From: Pediococcus inopinatus
Lineage (GTDB): Bacteria; Bacillota; Bacilli; Lactobacillales; Lactobacillaceae
Direction of reading: 5' to 3'
DNA length: 64,000 nt
Assembly (NCBI RefSeq): GCF_002982135.1
Contig: NZ_CP019981.1
Span: forward strand, 558,001-622,000
The notes beneath the pieces are model-generated. The model was given only the letters and a program-made list of their open reading frames with translations. It made no database searches and was not told the origin of the DNA. Positions 22,156 through 31,947 of this stretch are shown one piece after another (the first letter of the stretch is position 1; every line of letters starts with the position of its first letter). The position numbers and the translations under genes are program-made.

Positions 22156-22713
22156 ATGAATCGCAAGTCTAAGAAACCCAGAGCGGGGGACTATATTGCG
22201 ATCAAAAGCTATAAACATGATGGGAGTTTACATCGTACATGGCGAGATACAATGGTATTAAAAAATAGTGATGACGAGTTTATTGGCTGTAATGATCATA
22301 CATTAGTCATTGAGGATGATGGCCGACGCTGGGTAACGCGTGAACCAGCCATCGTTTATTTTCGAAAAGATTATTGGTTTAATGTGGTCACCATGATTCG
22401 TAGAGGCGGCGTCTCAAATTATTGTAATTTAGCTTCTCCGTATGTGTTAGATGAGGAAGCCTTGAAGTATATTGATTATGATTTGGATATAAAAGTTTAT
22501 CCGAATGGAGAGCGAAAGTTATTAGATGTTGACGAATACGAGCGCTTTAGTCAGCAATGGCACTATCCAGAAGATACTAAGCAGATCATTCAATCAAGTG
22601 TGTTGACACTGACAGATTGGATTGATAAAGGGGCAGGGCCGTTTTCTGATGAATTTATTAATATTTGGTATAGCCGTTATCTGGAACTTGTTCATCGTAA
22701 TAACCGGCGTTAA
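22156..22713 (+). CDS. DUF402 protein (YgaC/Ntdp-like nucleoside phosphatase)
   Basis: The 185-residue protein matches the Firmicute YgaC type closely: [22 protein letters not shown], then [49 protein letters not shown] and the metal-site block [17 protein letters not shown] later DEYE motif is present. Characterised relatives hydrolyse nucleoside tri- and diphosphates with divalent metal. Physiological role unknown. The start ATG 22156 gives the usual N-terminus; GGAAAG is about 10 nt upstream of it. Single gene with its own -10 at 22095. Confidence 0.88.
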   Translation: MNRKSKKPRAGDYIAIKSYKHDGSLHRTWRDTMVLKNSDDEFIGCNDHTLVIEDDGRRWVTREPAIVYFRKDYWFNVVTMIRRGGVSNYCNLASPYVLDEEALKYIDYDLDIKVYPNGERKLLDVDEYERFSQQWHYPEDTKQIIQSSVLTLTDWIDKGAGPFSDEFINIWYSRYLELVHRNNRR

Positions 22714-22770
22714 TTTTGGTCGTAATAATGAATTGGATCGGTTAGCCGATTTTTAATTCTGCATAAAACT

Positions 22771-22807
22771 AACTGGCAATGTTTGAGATTCTCGAATGTT
22801 GCCAGTT
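22771..22807 (+). terminator. hairpin after the DUF402 gene
   Basis: AACTGGCAA / TTGCCAGTT outer stem with an inner TTTGAG / CTCGAA pairing. The T tract is weak (TTTCTGT), so termination is only likely. Confidence 0.5.
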
Positions 22808-22954
22808 TCTGTATAAAGATTTTTGGGAAAATAAGCAGTCAAATGAACCTGAGTAGCTTATAATAGGACTATCATAAATAACGAAAATGGGGCGTTTCTA
22901 CGTAAGCTGAAAGATTCTGTAGAATGCTAATTACATTTAGAAGGAAGTCATGCT

Positions 22955-24061
22955 ATGTTTGATAAAATCAGAAAATCCCCGCTTTTATTCTGGTCATTAG
23001 AGTTATTAATTGTGGCCAGCTTGATTTACGTATGTACAAAAATTAATTTTTTGTTTGCACCGATCGGAACCTTCATTTCTACCGTGTTTGTGCCCATTAT
23101 TTTATCGGGATTTTTGTTTTATTTATTAAATCCCCTAGTTAAACTAATTCAAAAAATTAAGTATAAAAAATTTCATATCAACCACACTTGGGCTGTTGTG
23201 ATCGTCTTCGTATTGTTGTTTGGTGTGATCGGATATGCCCTGGGTTGGATGATTCCCAAACTAGTTAACCAGATTGCCCAACTGATTGAAAGCTTGCCAA
23301 CCATTGCCAGCAACCTTCAAAAGACGTCCCAACATTTTGTTGAACATTCGGATTGGATTAAAAATGTTGATCTGGATCCGTATATAAAAAAGATGAATAG
23401 TTCAATTGGAACCTATGCGGAATCAATTCTGGGCACGATGACAAGCAGCATTGGAACCCTGATTTCAACAGTTACCTCTGTGACCATCGTCGTTATTACG
23501 GTACCGGTTATGCTGTTTTATATGTTGAAAGATGGCTGGAAACTCATGCCAACTGTCAAACGGCTATTGCCTGCCAAAAATGCGGATACCATCCAAGATT
23601 TATTTGAAAAAATGAGCGCAACGTTATCATCTTATATTTCTGGTCAAGTTTTGGAATGTATTTTTGTTGGAACATTTACGGCAATCGGCTACATGATTAT
23701 TGGGCAGCCGTATGCGCTATTGCTCGGAGTAGTGGCCGGAATTGCCAACATTGTGCCGTATGTGGGCCCATACATTGGAATCTTTCCAGCTTTACTGGTG
23801 GCTCTTACCCAGTCGACCATGCAAGTCGTATGGGTCGTGGTCGTTGTCTTGATTGTCCAGCAAGTAGATGGAAACTTGATCTATCCCAATATTATTGGAC
23901 GTAGTTTACAGGTGCACCCACTTACGATTATTATCTTATTGCTAGCAGCTGGTAAAATTGCCGGAATTCCAGGGATGATTTTAGCAATCCCTGCGTATGC
24001 GGTGGTAAAAGTCCTAGTTGAGTTTATTTACCACATTTGGATTTTGAATAGCGACGAGTGA
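22955..24061 (+). CDS. AI-2E family transporter (YdbI/PerM-like)
   Basis: The 368-residue polytopic protein has an N-terminal helix pair, a soluble helical segment at about 100-165 (LVNQIAQLIESLPTIASNLQ), then the conserved FYMLKDGWKLMP, SSYISGQVLECIFVG and IANIVPYVGPYIGIFPALLVAL. The C-terminal QQVDGNLIYPNIIGRSLQVHP is also diagnostic. Family members are named for autoinducer-2 export but others are Na+/H+ antiporters or of unknown function, so substrate is open. AGAAGGAAG precedes the ATG. Single gene. Confidence 0.92.
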   Translation: MFDKIRKSPLLFWSLELLIVASLIYVCTKINFLFAPIGTFISTVFVPIILSGFLFYLLNPLVKLIQKIKYKKFHINHTWAVVIVFVLLFGVIGYALGWMIPKLVNQIAQLIESLPTIASNLQKTSQHFVEHSDWIKNVDLDPYIKKMNSSIGTYAESILGTMTSSIGTLISTVTSVTIVVITVPVMLFYMLKDGWKLMPTVKRLLPAKNADTIQDLFEKMSATLSSYISGQVLECIFVGTFTAIGYMIIGQPYALLLGVVAGIANIVPYVGPYIGIFPALLVALTQSTMQVVWVVVVVLIVQQVDGNLIYPNIIGRSLQVHPLTIIILLLAAGKIAGIPGMILAIPAYAVVKVLVEFIYHIWILNSDE

Positions 24062-24185
24062 GGCTGGACTAAACAAGCAAAAGCAACGAGGATCCCTGTT
24101 AATTAATTCCTATTTTACTGGAATCGGGCGCTATACATGTGGTAGTATTATGAAGTATTTAATATTATTCTTAGGAGAATGAACA

Positions 24186-24596
24186 TTGAAAAAGGTAATT
24201 ACTTATGGCACTTTTGATCTAATTCATAAGGGACATATTCGTTTGCTAAAGCGAGCTAAAGCACTGGGTGACCATTTGACAGTGTGTGTATCAACGGATG
24301 AGTTTAACGCCTTAAAGGGCAAAAAAGCTTACACAAGCTATGAAGATCGTAAGTATATTTTGGAAGCTATCCGTTATGTGGATGAAGTTATTCCTGAAAA
24401 AGGTTGGGATCAAAAAATCAAGGATGTTGAAGAACGTCATATTGACACCTTTGTCATGGGGGATGACTGGAAGGGTAAGTTTGATTTCTTAAAAGACTAC
24501 TGTGAAGTTGTCTATCTTCCCCGAACAGAAGGCATTTCTACTACCAAGATCAAACGTGATTTGGGTCTTGGCGGTAAAGACGAACCACAAAAATAA
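24186..24596 (+). CDS. tagD: glycerol-3-phosphate cytidylyltransferase
   Basis: The 136-residue enzyme makes CDP-glycerol from CTP and glycerol-3-phosphate, the precursor of poly(glycerol phosphate) wall teichoic acid. The nucleotidyltransferase signature YGTFDLIHKGHIRLLKRAK is at the N-terminus, followed by STDEFNALKGKKAYTSYEDRKYIL, FVMGDDWKGKFDFL and the C-terminal RTEGISTTKIK. The length equals that of TagD of Bacillus. The start is TTG behind TTAGGAGAA. It is monocistronic here; the polymerase genes tagB/F are not in this window. Confidence 0.95.
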   Translation: MKKVITYGTFDLIHKGHIRLLKRAKALGDHLTVCVSTDEFNALKGKKAYTSYEDRKYILEAIRYVDEVIPEKGWDQKIKDVEERHIDTFVMGDDWKGKFDFLKDYCEVVYLPRTEGISTTKIKRDLGLGGKDEPQK

Positions 24597-24602
24597 ATAT
24601 AA

Positions 24603-24635
24603 AACGGAGCTGGGGCAAATCCTCAGTTTTTTTAT
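24603..24635 (+). terminator. Rho-independent terminator of tagD
   Basis: Short stem CTGGGG / CCTCAG with one wobble, followed by a run of seven T. Confidence 0.6.
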
Positions 24636-24783
24636 TAGTTATAAACTAGTAAGAAAATAGCCAAATTGAAGTCGAATCAGCGCACTTTTTGTAAAAAATA
24701 CGTTATTCTTAATTTGGGATGTATTATCCGGATAAAAGTAGTAAATTATATTGTGAATGCAATTAGGAAGTAGGAAATTAGTT

Positions 24784-26361
24784 ATGAGCGAAACAAAAAT
24801 AGATCAGGCAGTTGCCAAACGGCGAACATTTGCCATTATTTCTCACCCGGATGCTGGTAAAACAACGATCACGGAACAGTTATTATTGTTTGGTGGCGTT
24901 GTGCGCGAGGCTGGAACGGTAAAGGCTCGTAAATCAGGTAGTTTTGCCAAGTCTGATTGGATGGAAATCGAAAAGAAGCGGGGCATTTCGGTTACAAGTT
25001 CGGTTATGCAATTTGATTACGGTGACAAACGAATTAACATTTTGGATACCCCTGGACATGAGGATTTCTCTGAAGATACGTATCGAACACTGATGGCGGT
25101 GGATTCTGCCGTGATGGTTATTGATTCTGCAAAAGGAATTGAGCCCCAAACTAAGAAATTATTCCAAATTTGTAAAATGCGGGGAATCCCCATTTTTACT
25201 TTTATGAATAAATTGGATCGTGATGGTCGCGAACCTTTAGATTTGGTCAATGAACTTGAAGAAGTTTTGGGAATCAATGCTTACCCAATGAACTGGCCAA
25301 TCGGGATGGGTAAGGGTCTCCAAGGATTATACGATCGTTACAATGAGAGAATCGTTTTATATCGCAAAGATGCAGATGGTAATCAATATTTGCCTTTGGA
25401 TAAAGACGGTAAATTATCAAGTGATCATCCTTTAACAGAAGATAGTACTTATCAAGACGCGCTAGGTGACATGGAATTATTGAGTGAAGCCGGAAATGAA
25501 TTTGATGAAGACCAGATTGCCTCGGGAGATTTAACCCCCGTTTTCTTCGGTTCGGCTTTAGCTAATTTTGGCGTTAAAACTTTCCTTGATATTTATTTGA
25601 AATACGCACCAGCACCTGCTGCACACGAAGATCGCGCTGGTGAAGTTATTAAACCAAATGATTCAGAGTTTTCTGGATTTATCTTTAAGATTCAGGCTAA
25701 TATGAATCCTAACCACCGGGATCGCATTGCCTTTGTACGAATTTGTTCGGGTGAGTTTGACCGCGGAATGGATGTGACGTTGCAGCGAACGGGAAAAGTT
25801 CTTCGTTTGTCAAACTCCACCCAATTTATGGCGGACTCCCGGCATACGGTTGAAAAGGCGGTGGCCGGTGATATCGTTGGCTTATATGATACGGGAAATT
25901 TCCAGATTGGTGATACCATTTATGCCGGGAAGCATGATGTTCAGTTTGAAAAGCTTCCTCAATTTACGCCAGAACTATTTGTGCACGTTGCTGCTAAAAA
26001 TGTGATGCAACAAAAATCATTCCATAAAGGAATTCAACAACTGGTGCAAGAAGGAGCAGTTCAGCTGTACACAAATTACAATACGGGTGATTATATTTTA
26101 GGTGCGGTTGGCCAACTTCAATTCGAAGTCTTCCAATTCCGGATGTTAAATGAATATCATTCTGAAGTCGTGATGGAGCCAATGGGTAAAAAGATTGCGC
26201 GCTGGATTGAGTCTGATCAATTAGATGAAAAGATGTCATCTTCACGAAACTTATTGGTGAAGGATCGTGCTGACAAGCCACTGTTCTTATTTGAAAATGA
26301 ATTCGCAGAACGCTGGTTTAAAGGCAAATATCCGGAAGTTAAATTAACAGCCAAGCTATAA
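24784..26361 (+). CDS. prfC: peptide chain release factor 3
   Basis: The 525-residue GTPase recycles RF1/RF2 from the ribosome after termination. G1 is SHPDAGKTT (about 20-28), with the RF3-type [22 protein letters not shown] switch region, G3 [16 protein letters not shown] and G4 [18 protein letters not shown]-like domains II and III follow ([34 protein letters not shown]). ATG 24784 with GTAGGAAA about 8 nt upstream is preferred over the ATG at 24757, which would add nine unusual residues. Single gene with its own terminator. Confidence 0.96.
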   Translation: MSETKIDQAVAKRRTFAIISHPDAGKTTITEQLLLFGGVVREAGTVKARKSGSFAKSDWMEIEKKRGISVTSSVMQFDYGDKRINILDTPGHEDFSEDTYRTLMAVDSAVMVIDSAKGIEPQTKKLFQICKMRGIPIFTFMNKLDRDGREPLDLVNELEEVLGINAYPMNWPIGMGKGLQGLYDRYNERIVLYRKDADGNQYLPLDKDGKLSSDHPLTEDSTYQDALGDMELLSEAGNEFDEDQIASGDLTPVFFGSALANFGVKTFLDIYLKYAPAPAAHEDRAGEVIKPNDSEFSGFIFKIQANMNPNHRDRIAFVRICSGEFDRGMDVTLQRTGKVLRLSNSTQFMADSRHTVEKAVAGDIVGLYDTGNFQIGDTIYAGKHDVQFEKLPQFTPELFVHVAAKNVMQQKSFHKGIQQLVQEGAVQLYTNYNTGDYILGAVGQLQFEVFQFRMLNEYHSEVVMEPMGKKIARWIESDQLDEKMSSSRNLLVKDRADKPLFLFENEFAERWFKGKYPEVKLTAKL

Positions 26362-26379
26362 AATTACGTAAACAGGGGG

Positions 26380-26419
26380 GGGACAAACTCAATTTTTTAG
26401 TTGAGATTGTCCTTTTTTA
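26380..26419 (+). terminator. Rho-independent terminator of prfC
   Basis: Stem GGACAAACTCAA / TTGAGATTGTCC with one mismatch, then TTTTTT. Confidence 0.85.
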
Positions 26420-26571
26420 TTTAACTAACAATGGTTAAAGTTCCTTAAAATCTCTAAGGATACCCGGGATAAGACTATTAAAAAAACGGATTTTCAGTTA
26501 TACTTATTTAGTTTATGAATGCTATTTAGCGTTTAAATTTAAAATTGTGAATGTGCAATGGAGGGTCAACT

Positions 26572-28731
26572 ATGAGTCAAGCGTGGCATAAAATTCGCCG
26601 TGGATTAAATACACGGTTTGGATTTTTCTTGTTCGCCGTTATTCTATTTTGCATTAAATCCTACATGGCTTACCAAACTAAATTCAGTTTGGGTGTCAAA
26701 GGCAATATGCAAGAATTAATTTTAGCGATTTCACCAATTGCGACGGCGCTGTTGCTGTTCGGGATTGGGTTATATTTTCGAGGTCGATGGGCTTATTGGT
26801 GGATGATTTTAGTTGACGCAATTTTGTCGACTTGGTTATTTTCTAACATTTTGTACTATCGGGAATTTTCAGATTTCATTACTTTTAATCTGATTAAGGG
26901 ATCTGGTGCCACTTCAGATAACCTCGGGAAAAGTTTAATGGGAATCATGCGTGGCACTGATTTTTTGGTGTTCATAGATGTTGCCTTTTTGATTCTATTG
27001 TTACTGATTCGATTCATTAAAATTGATACCACACCATTTAAATTTCGATACGCAGTAGCCACCACCATCTTATCTGTTGGGGTGTTTGGCGTAAACTTGG
27101 GGATGGCATATAGCAATCGTTCCGGGCTTTTAACGCGAACTTTTGATAATAATTACATCGTTAAGTATTTAGGCCTCCAAACCTACACAGCGTATGATGC
27201 GATTAAGACGTATCAAAATAGTGAACAGAAATCGAAAGCTTCTAACAATCAATTGAAGCCGGTTCAAAAATTCTTAAAAGATAATCACATTTCGTCTAAC
27301 ATCCAGTACAAAGGCGTCGCAAAGGGGAAAAATGTCTTTGTCATTCATTTGGAAAGTTTGCAACAATTTGTGATTGATAAAAAGTGGGATGGCCAAGAAA
27401 TTACGCCGAACTTAAATAAGTTATATCACGAAGACGATACGCTTAGTTTTGATAATTTCTTTAATCAAGTCGGCCAGGGGAAAACGGCCGATGCTGAAAT
27501 GATGCTGGAAAACTCACTATTTGGTTTAGCAGAAGGATCAGCAATGGTTATGGATGGGACAAGCAATACGTTCCAGAGTATGCCAGCCATTTTAGATCAA
27601 AATGGCTACTCGACGGCTTCATTCCATGGGGATGTTCCAAGTTTCTGGAATCGTGATAATGCCTATAAGTCTTTTGGTTACCAATATTTCTTTAGTAAGG
27701 AATATTACAAGATCAAACCTGGATATGTCAGTGGTTACGGGATGAAGGATAAACTCTTCTTGAAAGATACTGTTAAGTATATTCAGCAGTTACCTCAACC
27801 GTTTTATGCCAAGCTCATCACTGTTTCAAACCATTATCCTTACTTGATTGCCAAGAAAGATGCTTCTATAAAGGCTTGGGATACCGGCGATCCAACGGTT
27901 GATCCTTATGTGCAAACCGCACATTATTTGGACCAATCAATTGGTGAACTCTTAAGTTATCTGAAGAAATCCGGATTGGACAAGAAGAGCATGCTAGTTC
28001 TCTATGGTGATCATTACGGAATTTCAAATAACCATAAAGCAGCTATTGCGAAAATTTTAGGCCTAAAACAAATTGATAATTACAATTTAGCTATGTTCCA
28101 GAAAGTGCCTTTCATGATTCACATGGATGGACTAAAGGGTGGCATCAATCATACCTATGGTGGTGAGATTGATGTTATGCCAACGTTAGAAAACCTGATG
28201 GGAATTAATGTTTCTGGGGCCATTCAGTTTGGTCAAGATCTCCTTTCAAAGGATCGTAATCAAATTGTTTCCTTTAGGGATGGAGACTTTGTTTCGCCGA
28301 AGTACACTAAGTATGGGGGCGATCTGTATCTGACTAAGACGGGACAACAGATTACAGATGAAACGGATACTGAGAAAAAAGAAGTCGCTAAAATTCAAAA
28401 GTATGTCAATCAGGAATTATCGTTATCCGATTCCGTTATTAACGGTGATTTACTCCGATTCTCAAAACAAAGCTGGTTTAAAAAGGTCGACAAATCAGAT
28501 TTTAATTATAAAAAATCGGCGGCATTGAAAGAATTGAGCGAAGCACAGACGAAGACACCAACCAGTCTATTAAAAGAAAATGACGGAAAGTCAACGGAGG
28601 ATCTCTACAAAACTGATGCACCCGAATTAAAGAGTGAAAGTTCAAGTAGCAGTAGTGATGATAGCAGCAGCAGTTCCAGTTCAGGCTCTAGCTCGAGTTC
28701 ATCAGCTTCATCGTCATCTTCATCAAAGTAA
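26572..28731 (+). CDS. lipoteichoic acid synthase family protein
   Basis: The 719-residue type I LTA synthase or primase polymerises glycerol phosphate from phosphatidylglycerol onto a glycolipid anchor. Five N-terminal membrane helices (to about residue 185) are followed by an extracellular sulfatase-type domain. The motifs are FVIHLESLQQFVI (metal ligand Glu), FFNQVGQGKTADAEMMLENS (catalytic Thr), SFHGDVPSFWNRD, VSNHYPY and LYGDHYG (Asp-His ligands). The C-terminal 40 residues are almost only Ser with Asp/Glu, an unusual low-complexity tail. GGAGGG lies 6 nt upstream of ATG 26572. The anchor for it may come from the GT4 pair at 33887-36094. Whether it is LtaS or the primase LtaP cannot be told. 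Confidence 0.92.
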   Translation: MSQAWHKIRRGLNTRFGFFLFAVILFCIKSYMAYQTKFSLGVKGNMQELILAISPIATALLLFGIGLYFRGRWAYWWMILVDAILSTWLFSNILYYREFSDFITFNLIKGSGATSDNLGKSLMGIMRGTDFLVFIDVAFLILLLLIRFIKIDTTPFKFRYAVATTILSVGVFGVNLGMAYSNRSGLLTRTFDNNYIVKYLGLQTYTAYDAIKTYQNSEQKSKASNNQLKPVQKFLKDNHISSNIQYKGVAKGKNVFVIHLESLQQFVIDKKWDGQEITPNLNKLYHEDDTLSFDNFFNQVGQGKTADAEMMLENSLFGLAEGSAMVMDGTSNTFQSMPAILDQNGYSTASFHGDVPSFWNRDNAYKSFGYQYFFSKEYYKIKPGYVSGYGMKDKLFLKDTVKYIQQLPQPFYAKLITVSNHYPYLIAKKDASIKAWDTGDPTVDPYVQTAHYLDQSIGELLSYLKKSGLDKKSMLVLYGDHYGISNNHKAAIAKILGLKQIDNYNLAMFQKVPFMIHMDGLKGGINHTYGGEIDVMPTLENLMGINVSGAIQFGQDLLSKDRNQIVSFRDGDFVSPKYTKYGGDLYLTKTGQQITDETDTEKKEVAKIQKYVNQELSLSDSVINGDLLRFSKQSWFKKVDKSDFNYKKSAALKELSEAQTKTPTSLLKENDGKSTEDLYKTDAPELKSESSSSSSDDSSSSSSSGSSSSSSASSSSSSK

Positions 28732-28735
28732 ATTA

Positions 28736-28783
28736 AAGGAGCCTATATCATTGGTTATAAAACCAGATATGGGCTCCTTTTTA
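28736..28783 (+). terminator. Rho-independent terminator of the LTA synthase gene
   Basis: Stem AAAGGAGCCTATATC / GATATGGGCTCCTTT with one wobble pair, inner loop with TGGTT / AACCA, then T run. Confidence 0.85.
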
Positions 28784-28788
28784 GATAC

Positions 28789-28822
28789 AAAAAAACCAAG
28801 TCACCAGGGACTTGGTTTTTAA
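28789..28822. terminator. bidirectional terminator, mainly for clpE
   Basis: Perfect stem AAAACCAAGTC / GACTTGGTTTT with A run before and T run after. Confidence 0.85.
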
Positions 28823-28832
28823 AACTTAACTA

Positions 28833-31070
28833 TTAAGATTTAGAAGATGATGCTTTTTTTGCGGGAGCGAGATCTTCAGTGGATAAGGTAATCTCACCAT
28901 CGGCAATTTTTGCCACAAGATTTTTTGCATCCGCATGATCAAGATAGTAATCCGCAATGCGATCTTCAATTTGCTCTTGAATGACACGTCGCAAAGGACG
29001 AGCACCCATTTTTGGATTGTAACCTAATTCGACTAGCTTCTCTTCAACTGGTTCTGTCACATGCACGTGTAAGCCTTGAACGGCCAACATTTTATTGACA
29101 TCACCAATCATTAAGTCAACAATTTTCATTAAGTTTTCCTTAGTGAGTGAATTGAATTCGACAATGTCATCAAACCGGTTTAAAAATTCGGGTTTGAAGT
29201 AATTACCTAACTTGTTCAAAACGGAATGCGTTTCACCCTTGGCTGCAGCACCGAATCCGACATCAGCTTCAACATCACCAGTTCCGGCGTTGGAAGTCAT
29301 GATAATAATCGTGTCTTTAAAACTGACGGTGCGACCTTGTGAATCGGTCAAACGACCATCATCAAGGATTTGAAGGAACATATGCATGACATCTGGATGA
29401 GCTTTTTCAACTTCATCAAGTAAGATCAAGCTGTATGGGTGACGACGAACCTGTTCGGTCAACTGACCAGCCTCTTCGTAGCCAACATAGCCAGGAGGGG
29501 AACCAATCAATTTAGAAATTGAATGTGGTTCCATGTACTCACTCATGTCAAAGCGGATCATTGAATCCTCAGAGCCAAAGAGCTCATTAGCTAATTGTTT
29601 AGCTAATTCAGTTTTACCAACTCCGGTAGGACCAACGAATAAGAAAGACCCAATTGGTCGGCCAGTGCCATTTAGCCCAATTCGATTTCGCCGAATTGCT
29701 CGAGCAATTTTGTTCACGGCTTCGCTTTGACCAATAACTTTGGAGTTCAAATCTTTACCAAGGTTTTGAAGCTGCTCTTGTTCCCGTTTTTGGAGTTCAC
29801 CAACCGGGATACTAGTTTTTTCTTCAATAATTTGTTCCATATCTTTATCGGTTACAGTAGGAATTTCGTTTTGGTTAGCTGCACCAGACTTGGTTTTTTC
29901 TAATTTATTGATTTGGTCACGATAATAAGCGGCTTTTTCATAATCTTCAGCTTTAGTTGCATCTTGCTTGTATTTTTCGGCATTATCAATTTTTTGCTGA
30001 ATAGTATTTGGATCAACCGTATTAATTGTCAAATTTTTCTTAGAACCTGTTTCATCAAGCAGGTCGATTGCCTTATCAGGTAAGAAACGATCCTGAATGT
30101 AGCGTTTTGACAATTTGGCTGCCGCCTCAATTGCTTTATCTGTGTAGTGAACATGGTGATAATCTTCGTATTTCTTTTGAATACCCTTTAAAATCTTGAT
30201 GGATGCTTCCACACTAGGTTCGTCGACTTGAACAGGTTGCAAACGACGGGCAAGAGCAGCATCTTTTTCAATATCACGGTATTCATTTAAAGTTGTTGCA
30301 CCAACAAGTTGGAAATCGCCACGGGCAAGAGCGGGTTTCAAAACGTTACCTGCGTCCATGCCACCTTCAGCGTTACCAGCACCAACAATTTCATGAATTT
30401 CATCAATAAAGACGATGGCGTCCTTATTTTTTTGAACTTCTTTCATAAGTTGTTGCATTCGTTGTTCAAACTGTCCTCTAATTCCAGTTCCTTGAACAAG
30501 TGAAACAACGTCTAAACGAATAATTTGTTTGTTAATTAATTTTTGAGGAACATCACCAGCCACAATCTTTTCAGCTAGGCCTTCAACAACTGCTGTTTTA
30601 CCAACACCGGCTTCACCAATTAAAACTGGATTGTTTTTGGTACGACGGTTCAGTATTTCAATAACCCTTGAAATTTCTGTATCGCGTCCAATAACAGGAT
30701 CAATTTTCCCTTGTTTTGCTAGATCAGTCAGATTTAAGCCGTACTGAGCTAACAGACCACCTTGGCCATTTTGGCGACCACCATTATTATCAGTGGGGCC
30801 ACTAGGTTGAGTAGGGGGAACCTGTTGACTAAAGTTTTGCGCATTTTCAACATTACCATTTTGCATAGCACGGAAAATGTCGTCTAGATTTCCAAATCCA
30901 AATGGGTCTTGTGCCATATTCGTAGCACCTCCATTTCCAAAATTATTGCCTTCTTGTTGTTTTAGAAGTTGATAGCAATTTTGACAAAGATCAATCTGAC
31001 GCTGTTGTCCGTTCACATTAACGTGCAGATGAATCGTTGCTTCATTTTTATGACAATTTTGACAAAGCAT
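28833..31070 (-). CDS. clpE: ATP-dependent Clp protease ATP-binding subunit ClpE
   Basis: 745-residue HSP100 unfoldase that feeds ClpP and refolds aggregates after stress. The N-terminal zinc finger CQNCHKNE...LCQNCYQLL (residues 3-34) distinguishes ClpE from ClpC. Next come a Gln/Asn-rich linker, AAA module 1 with Walker A GEAGVGKT (152-159) and a UVR-like coiled middle domain ([19 protein letters not shown]). AAA module 2 has [13 protein letters not shown], and the tail is [27 protein letters not shown] precedes the ATG. The upstream promoter (TATAAT, TTGCAC) has a CtsR operator directly downstream of its -10, so heat-shock control is expected. ClpE also helps destroy CtsR in related bacteria. 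Confidence 0.97.
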   Translation of the reverse strand: MLCQNCHKNEATIHLHVNVNGQQRQIDLCQNCYQLLKQQEGNNFGNGGATNMAQDPFGFGNLDDIFRAMQNGNVENAQNFSQQVPPTQPSGPTDNNGGRQNGQGGLLAQYGLNLTDLAKQGKIDPVIGRDTEISRVIEILNRRTKNNPVLIGEAGVGKTAVVEGLAEKIVAGDVPQKLINKQIIRLDVVSLVQGTGIRGQFEQRMQQLMKEVQKNKDAIVFIDEIHEIVGAGNAEGGMDAGNVLKPALARGDFQLVGATTLNEYRDIEKDAALARRLQPVQVDEPSVEASIKILKGIQKKYEDYHHVHYTDKAIEAAAKLSKRYIQDRFLPDKAIDLLDETGSKKNLTINTVDPNTIQQKIDNAEKYKQDATKAEDYEKAAYYRDQINKLEKTKSGAANQNEIPTVTDKDMEQIIEEKTSIPVGELQKREQEQLQNLGKDLNSKVIGQSEAVNKIARAIRRNRIGLNGTGRPIGSFLFVGPTGVGKTELAKQLANELFGSEDSMIRFDMSEYMEPHSISKLIGSPPGYVGYEEAGQLTEQVRRHPYSLILLDEVEKAHPDVMHMFLQILDDGRLTDSQGRTVSFKDTIIIMTSNAGTGDVEADVGFGAAAKGETHSVLNKLGNYFKPEFLNRFDDIVEFNSLTKENLMKIVDLMIGDVNKMLAVQGLHVHVTEPVEEKLVELGYNPKMGARPLRRVIQEQIEDRIADYYLDHADAKNLVAKIADGEITLSTEDLAPAKKASSSKS

Positions 31071-31107
31071 CTTGCCGTCTCCTTTCGAAAAATCAAAGCT
31101 TAAAAAG

Positions 31108-31124
31108 TTTGACCAACTTTGACC
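31108..31124 (-). promoter_or_regulatory. CtsR operator of clpE
   Basis: On the minus strand GGTCAAAGTTGGTCAAA, the heptad direct repeat recognised by CtsR, located between the -10 and the clpE start. Confidence 0.92.
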
Positions 31125-31132
31125 ATGAACAC

Positions 31133-31160
31133 ATTATACCTCGCATACTAATTTGTGCAA
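31133..31160 (-). promoter_or_regulatory. clpE promoter
   Basis: Minus strand TTGCAC (31160-31155), 16-bp spacer, TATAAT (31138-31133). Confidence 0.75.
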
Positions 31161-31230
31161 GCAATTTGTTTTCTAAAATTTAGCCTGCTAGAATCGGATA
31201 ATCAGCCAATGCAATGGTCACAAAGTTATA

Positions 31231-31257
31231 TTAGCACTTTCGTAATTAGAGTGCCAA
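31231..31257 (+). promoter_or_regulatory. CIRCE element (HrcA operator)
   Basis: TTAGCACTT, nine bases, GAGTGCCAA: matches the CIRCE palindrome TTAGCACTC-N9-GAGTGCTAA at 16 of 18 positions. It lies just upstream of the -35 of the 65-residue gene and about 70 bp behind the clpE promoter. Confidence 0.85.
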
Positions 31258-31260
31258 TGT

Positions 31261-31289
31261 TTGAACTTTTTTATGAAATCAACTAAACT
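31261..31289 (+). promoter_or_regulatory. promoter of the small gene at 31320
   Basis: TTGAAC (31261-31266), 17-bp spacer, TAAACT (31284-31289), abutting the CIRCE element. Confidence 0.6.
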
Positions 31290-31319
31290 AAAATTATCCA
31301 AAAAAGGGTAGGTGATTAA

Positions 31320-31517
31320 ATGGCACGCGACTTTTCAAATTTATTAGAGCAGCTGCGTCAGGGAAGCATCAAGGAATTAATAGTTGAATCGGATGAGTTT
31401 CCCGATTTTCAACCTATTTATATGAAGTATGAGCAACGAAAAAGAATTATTGGTCAAGCTCAGAGAAACGGAAAAGTGGTTTACCATTTTGAAAGTGATG
31501 AAAACGGTAAATCTTAA
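31320..31517 (+). CDS. small conserved-looking protein of unknown function
   Basis: The 65-residue charged soluble protein (ARDFSNLLEQLRQGSIKELI, then FPDFQPIYMKYEQRKRIIGQ) has no motif I recognise. It is a real gene by its ribosome site (GGGTAGGTG, about 6 nt before ATG), promoter and coding character. It lies divergent from clpE and directly behind a CIRCE element, so it may be a heat-shock gene. It reads into the ptsH region without a clear terminator but ptsH has its own promoter. A link to protein quality control is only a guess from position. Confidence 0.75.
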   Translation: MARDFSNLLEQLRQGSIKELIVESDEFPDFQPIYMKYEQRKRIIGQAQRNGKVVYHFESDENGKS

Positions 31518-31542
31518 TTTTCTTTTAATTTCGTGAAAGGGC

Positions 31543-31571
31543 TTGTAATAATTTAGAGAAATTGCTAAAAT
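31543..31571 (+). promoter_or_regulatory. ptsHI promoter
   Basis: TTGTAA (31543-31548), 17-bp spacer, TAAAAT (31566-31571). About 100 nt of leader follow. The -35 overlaps one arm of a distant inverted repeat (AAGGGCTT near 31537, AAGCCCTT near 31635). Confidence 0.65.
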
Positions 31572-31680
31572 CAATGGGAAAGGCTGATTATTTGTTAGTA
31601 GAATAAATGGTTATTTATTTTTTACTATTAAAAGAAAGCCCTTACCAAATTATATATATATTAAAGGAGATCGATTTATA

Positions 31681-31947
31681 ATGGAAACACGCGACTTTCA
31701 TATTATTGCAGAAACAGGTATTCATGCTCGTCCAGCTACTTTATTAGTACAGGCAGCTAGCAAATTTAACGCAGACGTTAAGTTAACTTACAAAGACAAA
31801 TCAGTTAATTTGAAGTCTATTATGGGTGTAATGTCATTAGGTGTTGGTCAGAATGCTGATGTAACAGTTTCTGCCGATGGCGACGACGAAAAAGAAGCAA
31901 TTGAAGCACTCGCAGATACAATGAAAAAGGAAGGACTTTCTGACTAA
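31681..31947 (+). CDS. ptsH: phosphocarrier protein HPr
   Basis: 88-residue HPr of the phosphotransferase system. The phosphorylated His15 sits in GIHARPAT and the regulatory Ser46 in [12 protein letters not shown], so both PTS transport and CcpA-type control are possible. It accepts phosphate from enzyme I and passes it to the sugar-specific enzymes II; HPr kinase acts on Ser46. AAAGGAG lies 9 nt before the ATG. Its stop overlaps the ptsI start by one base (TAATGA), so translation is coupled. Confidence 0.98.
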   Translation: METRDFHIIAETGIHARPATLLVQAASKFNADVKLTYKDKSVNLKSIMGVMSLGVGQNADVTVSADGDDEKEAIEALADTMKKEGLSD

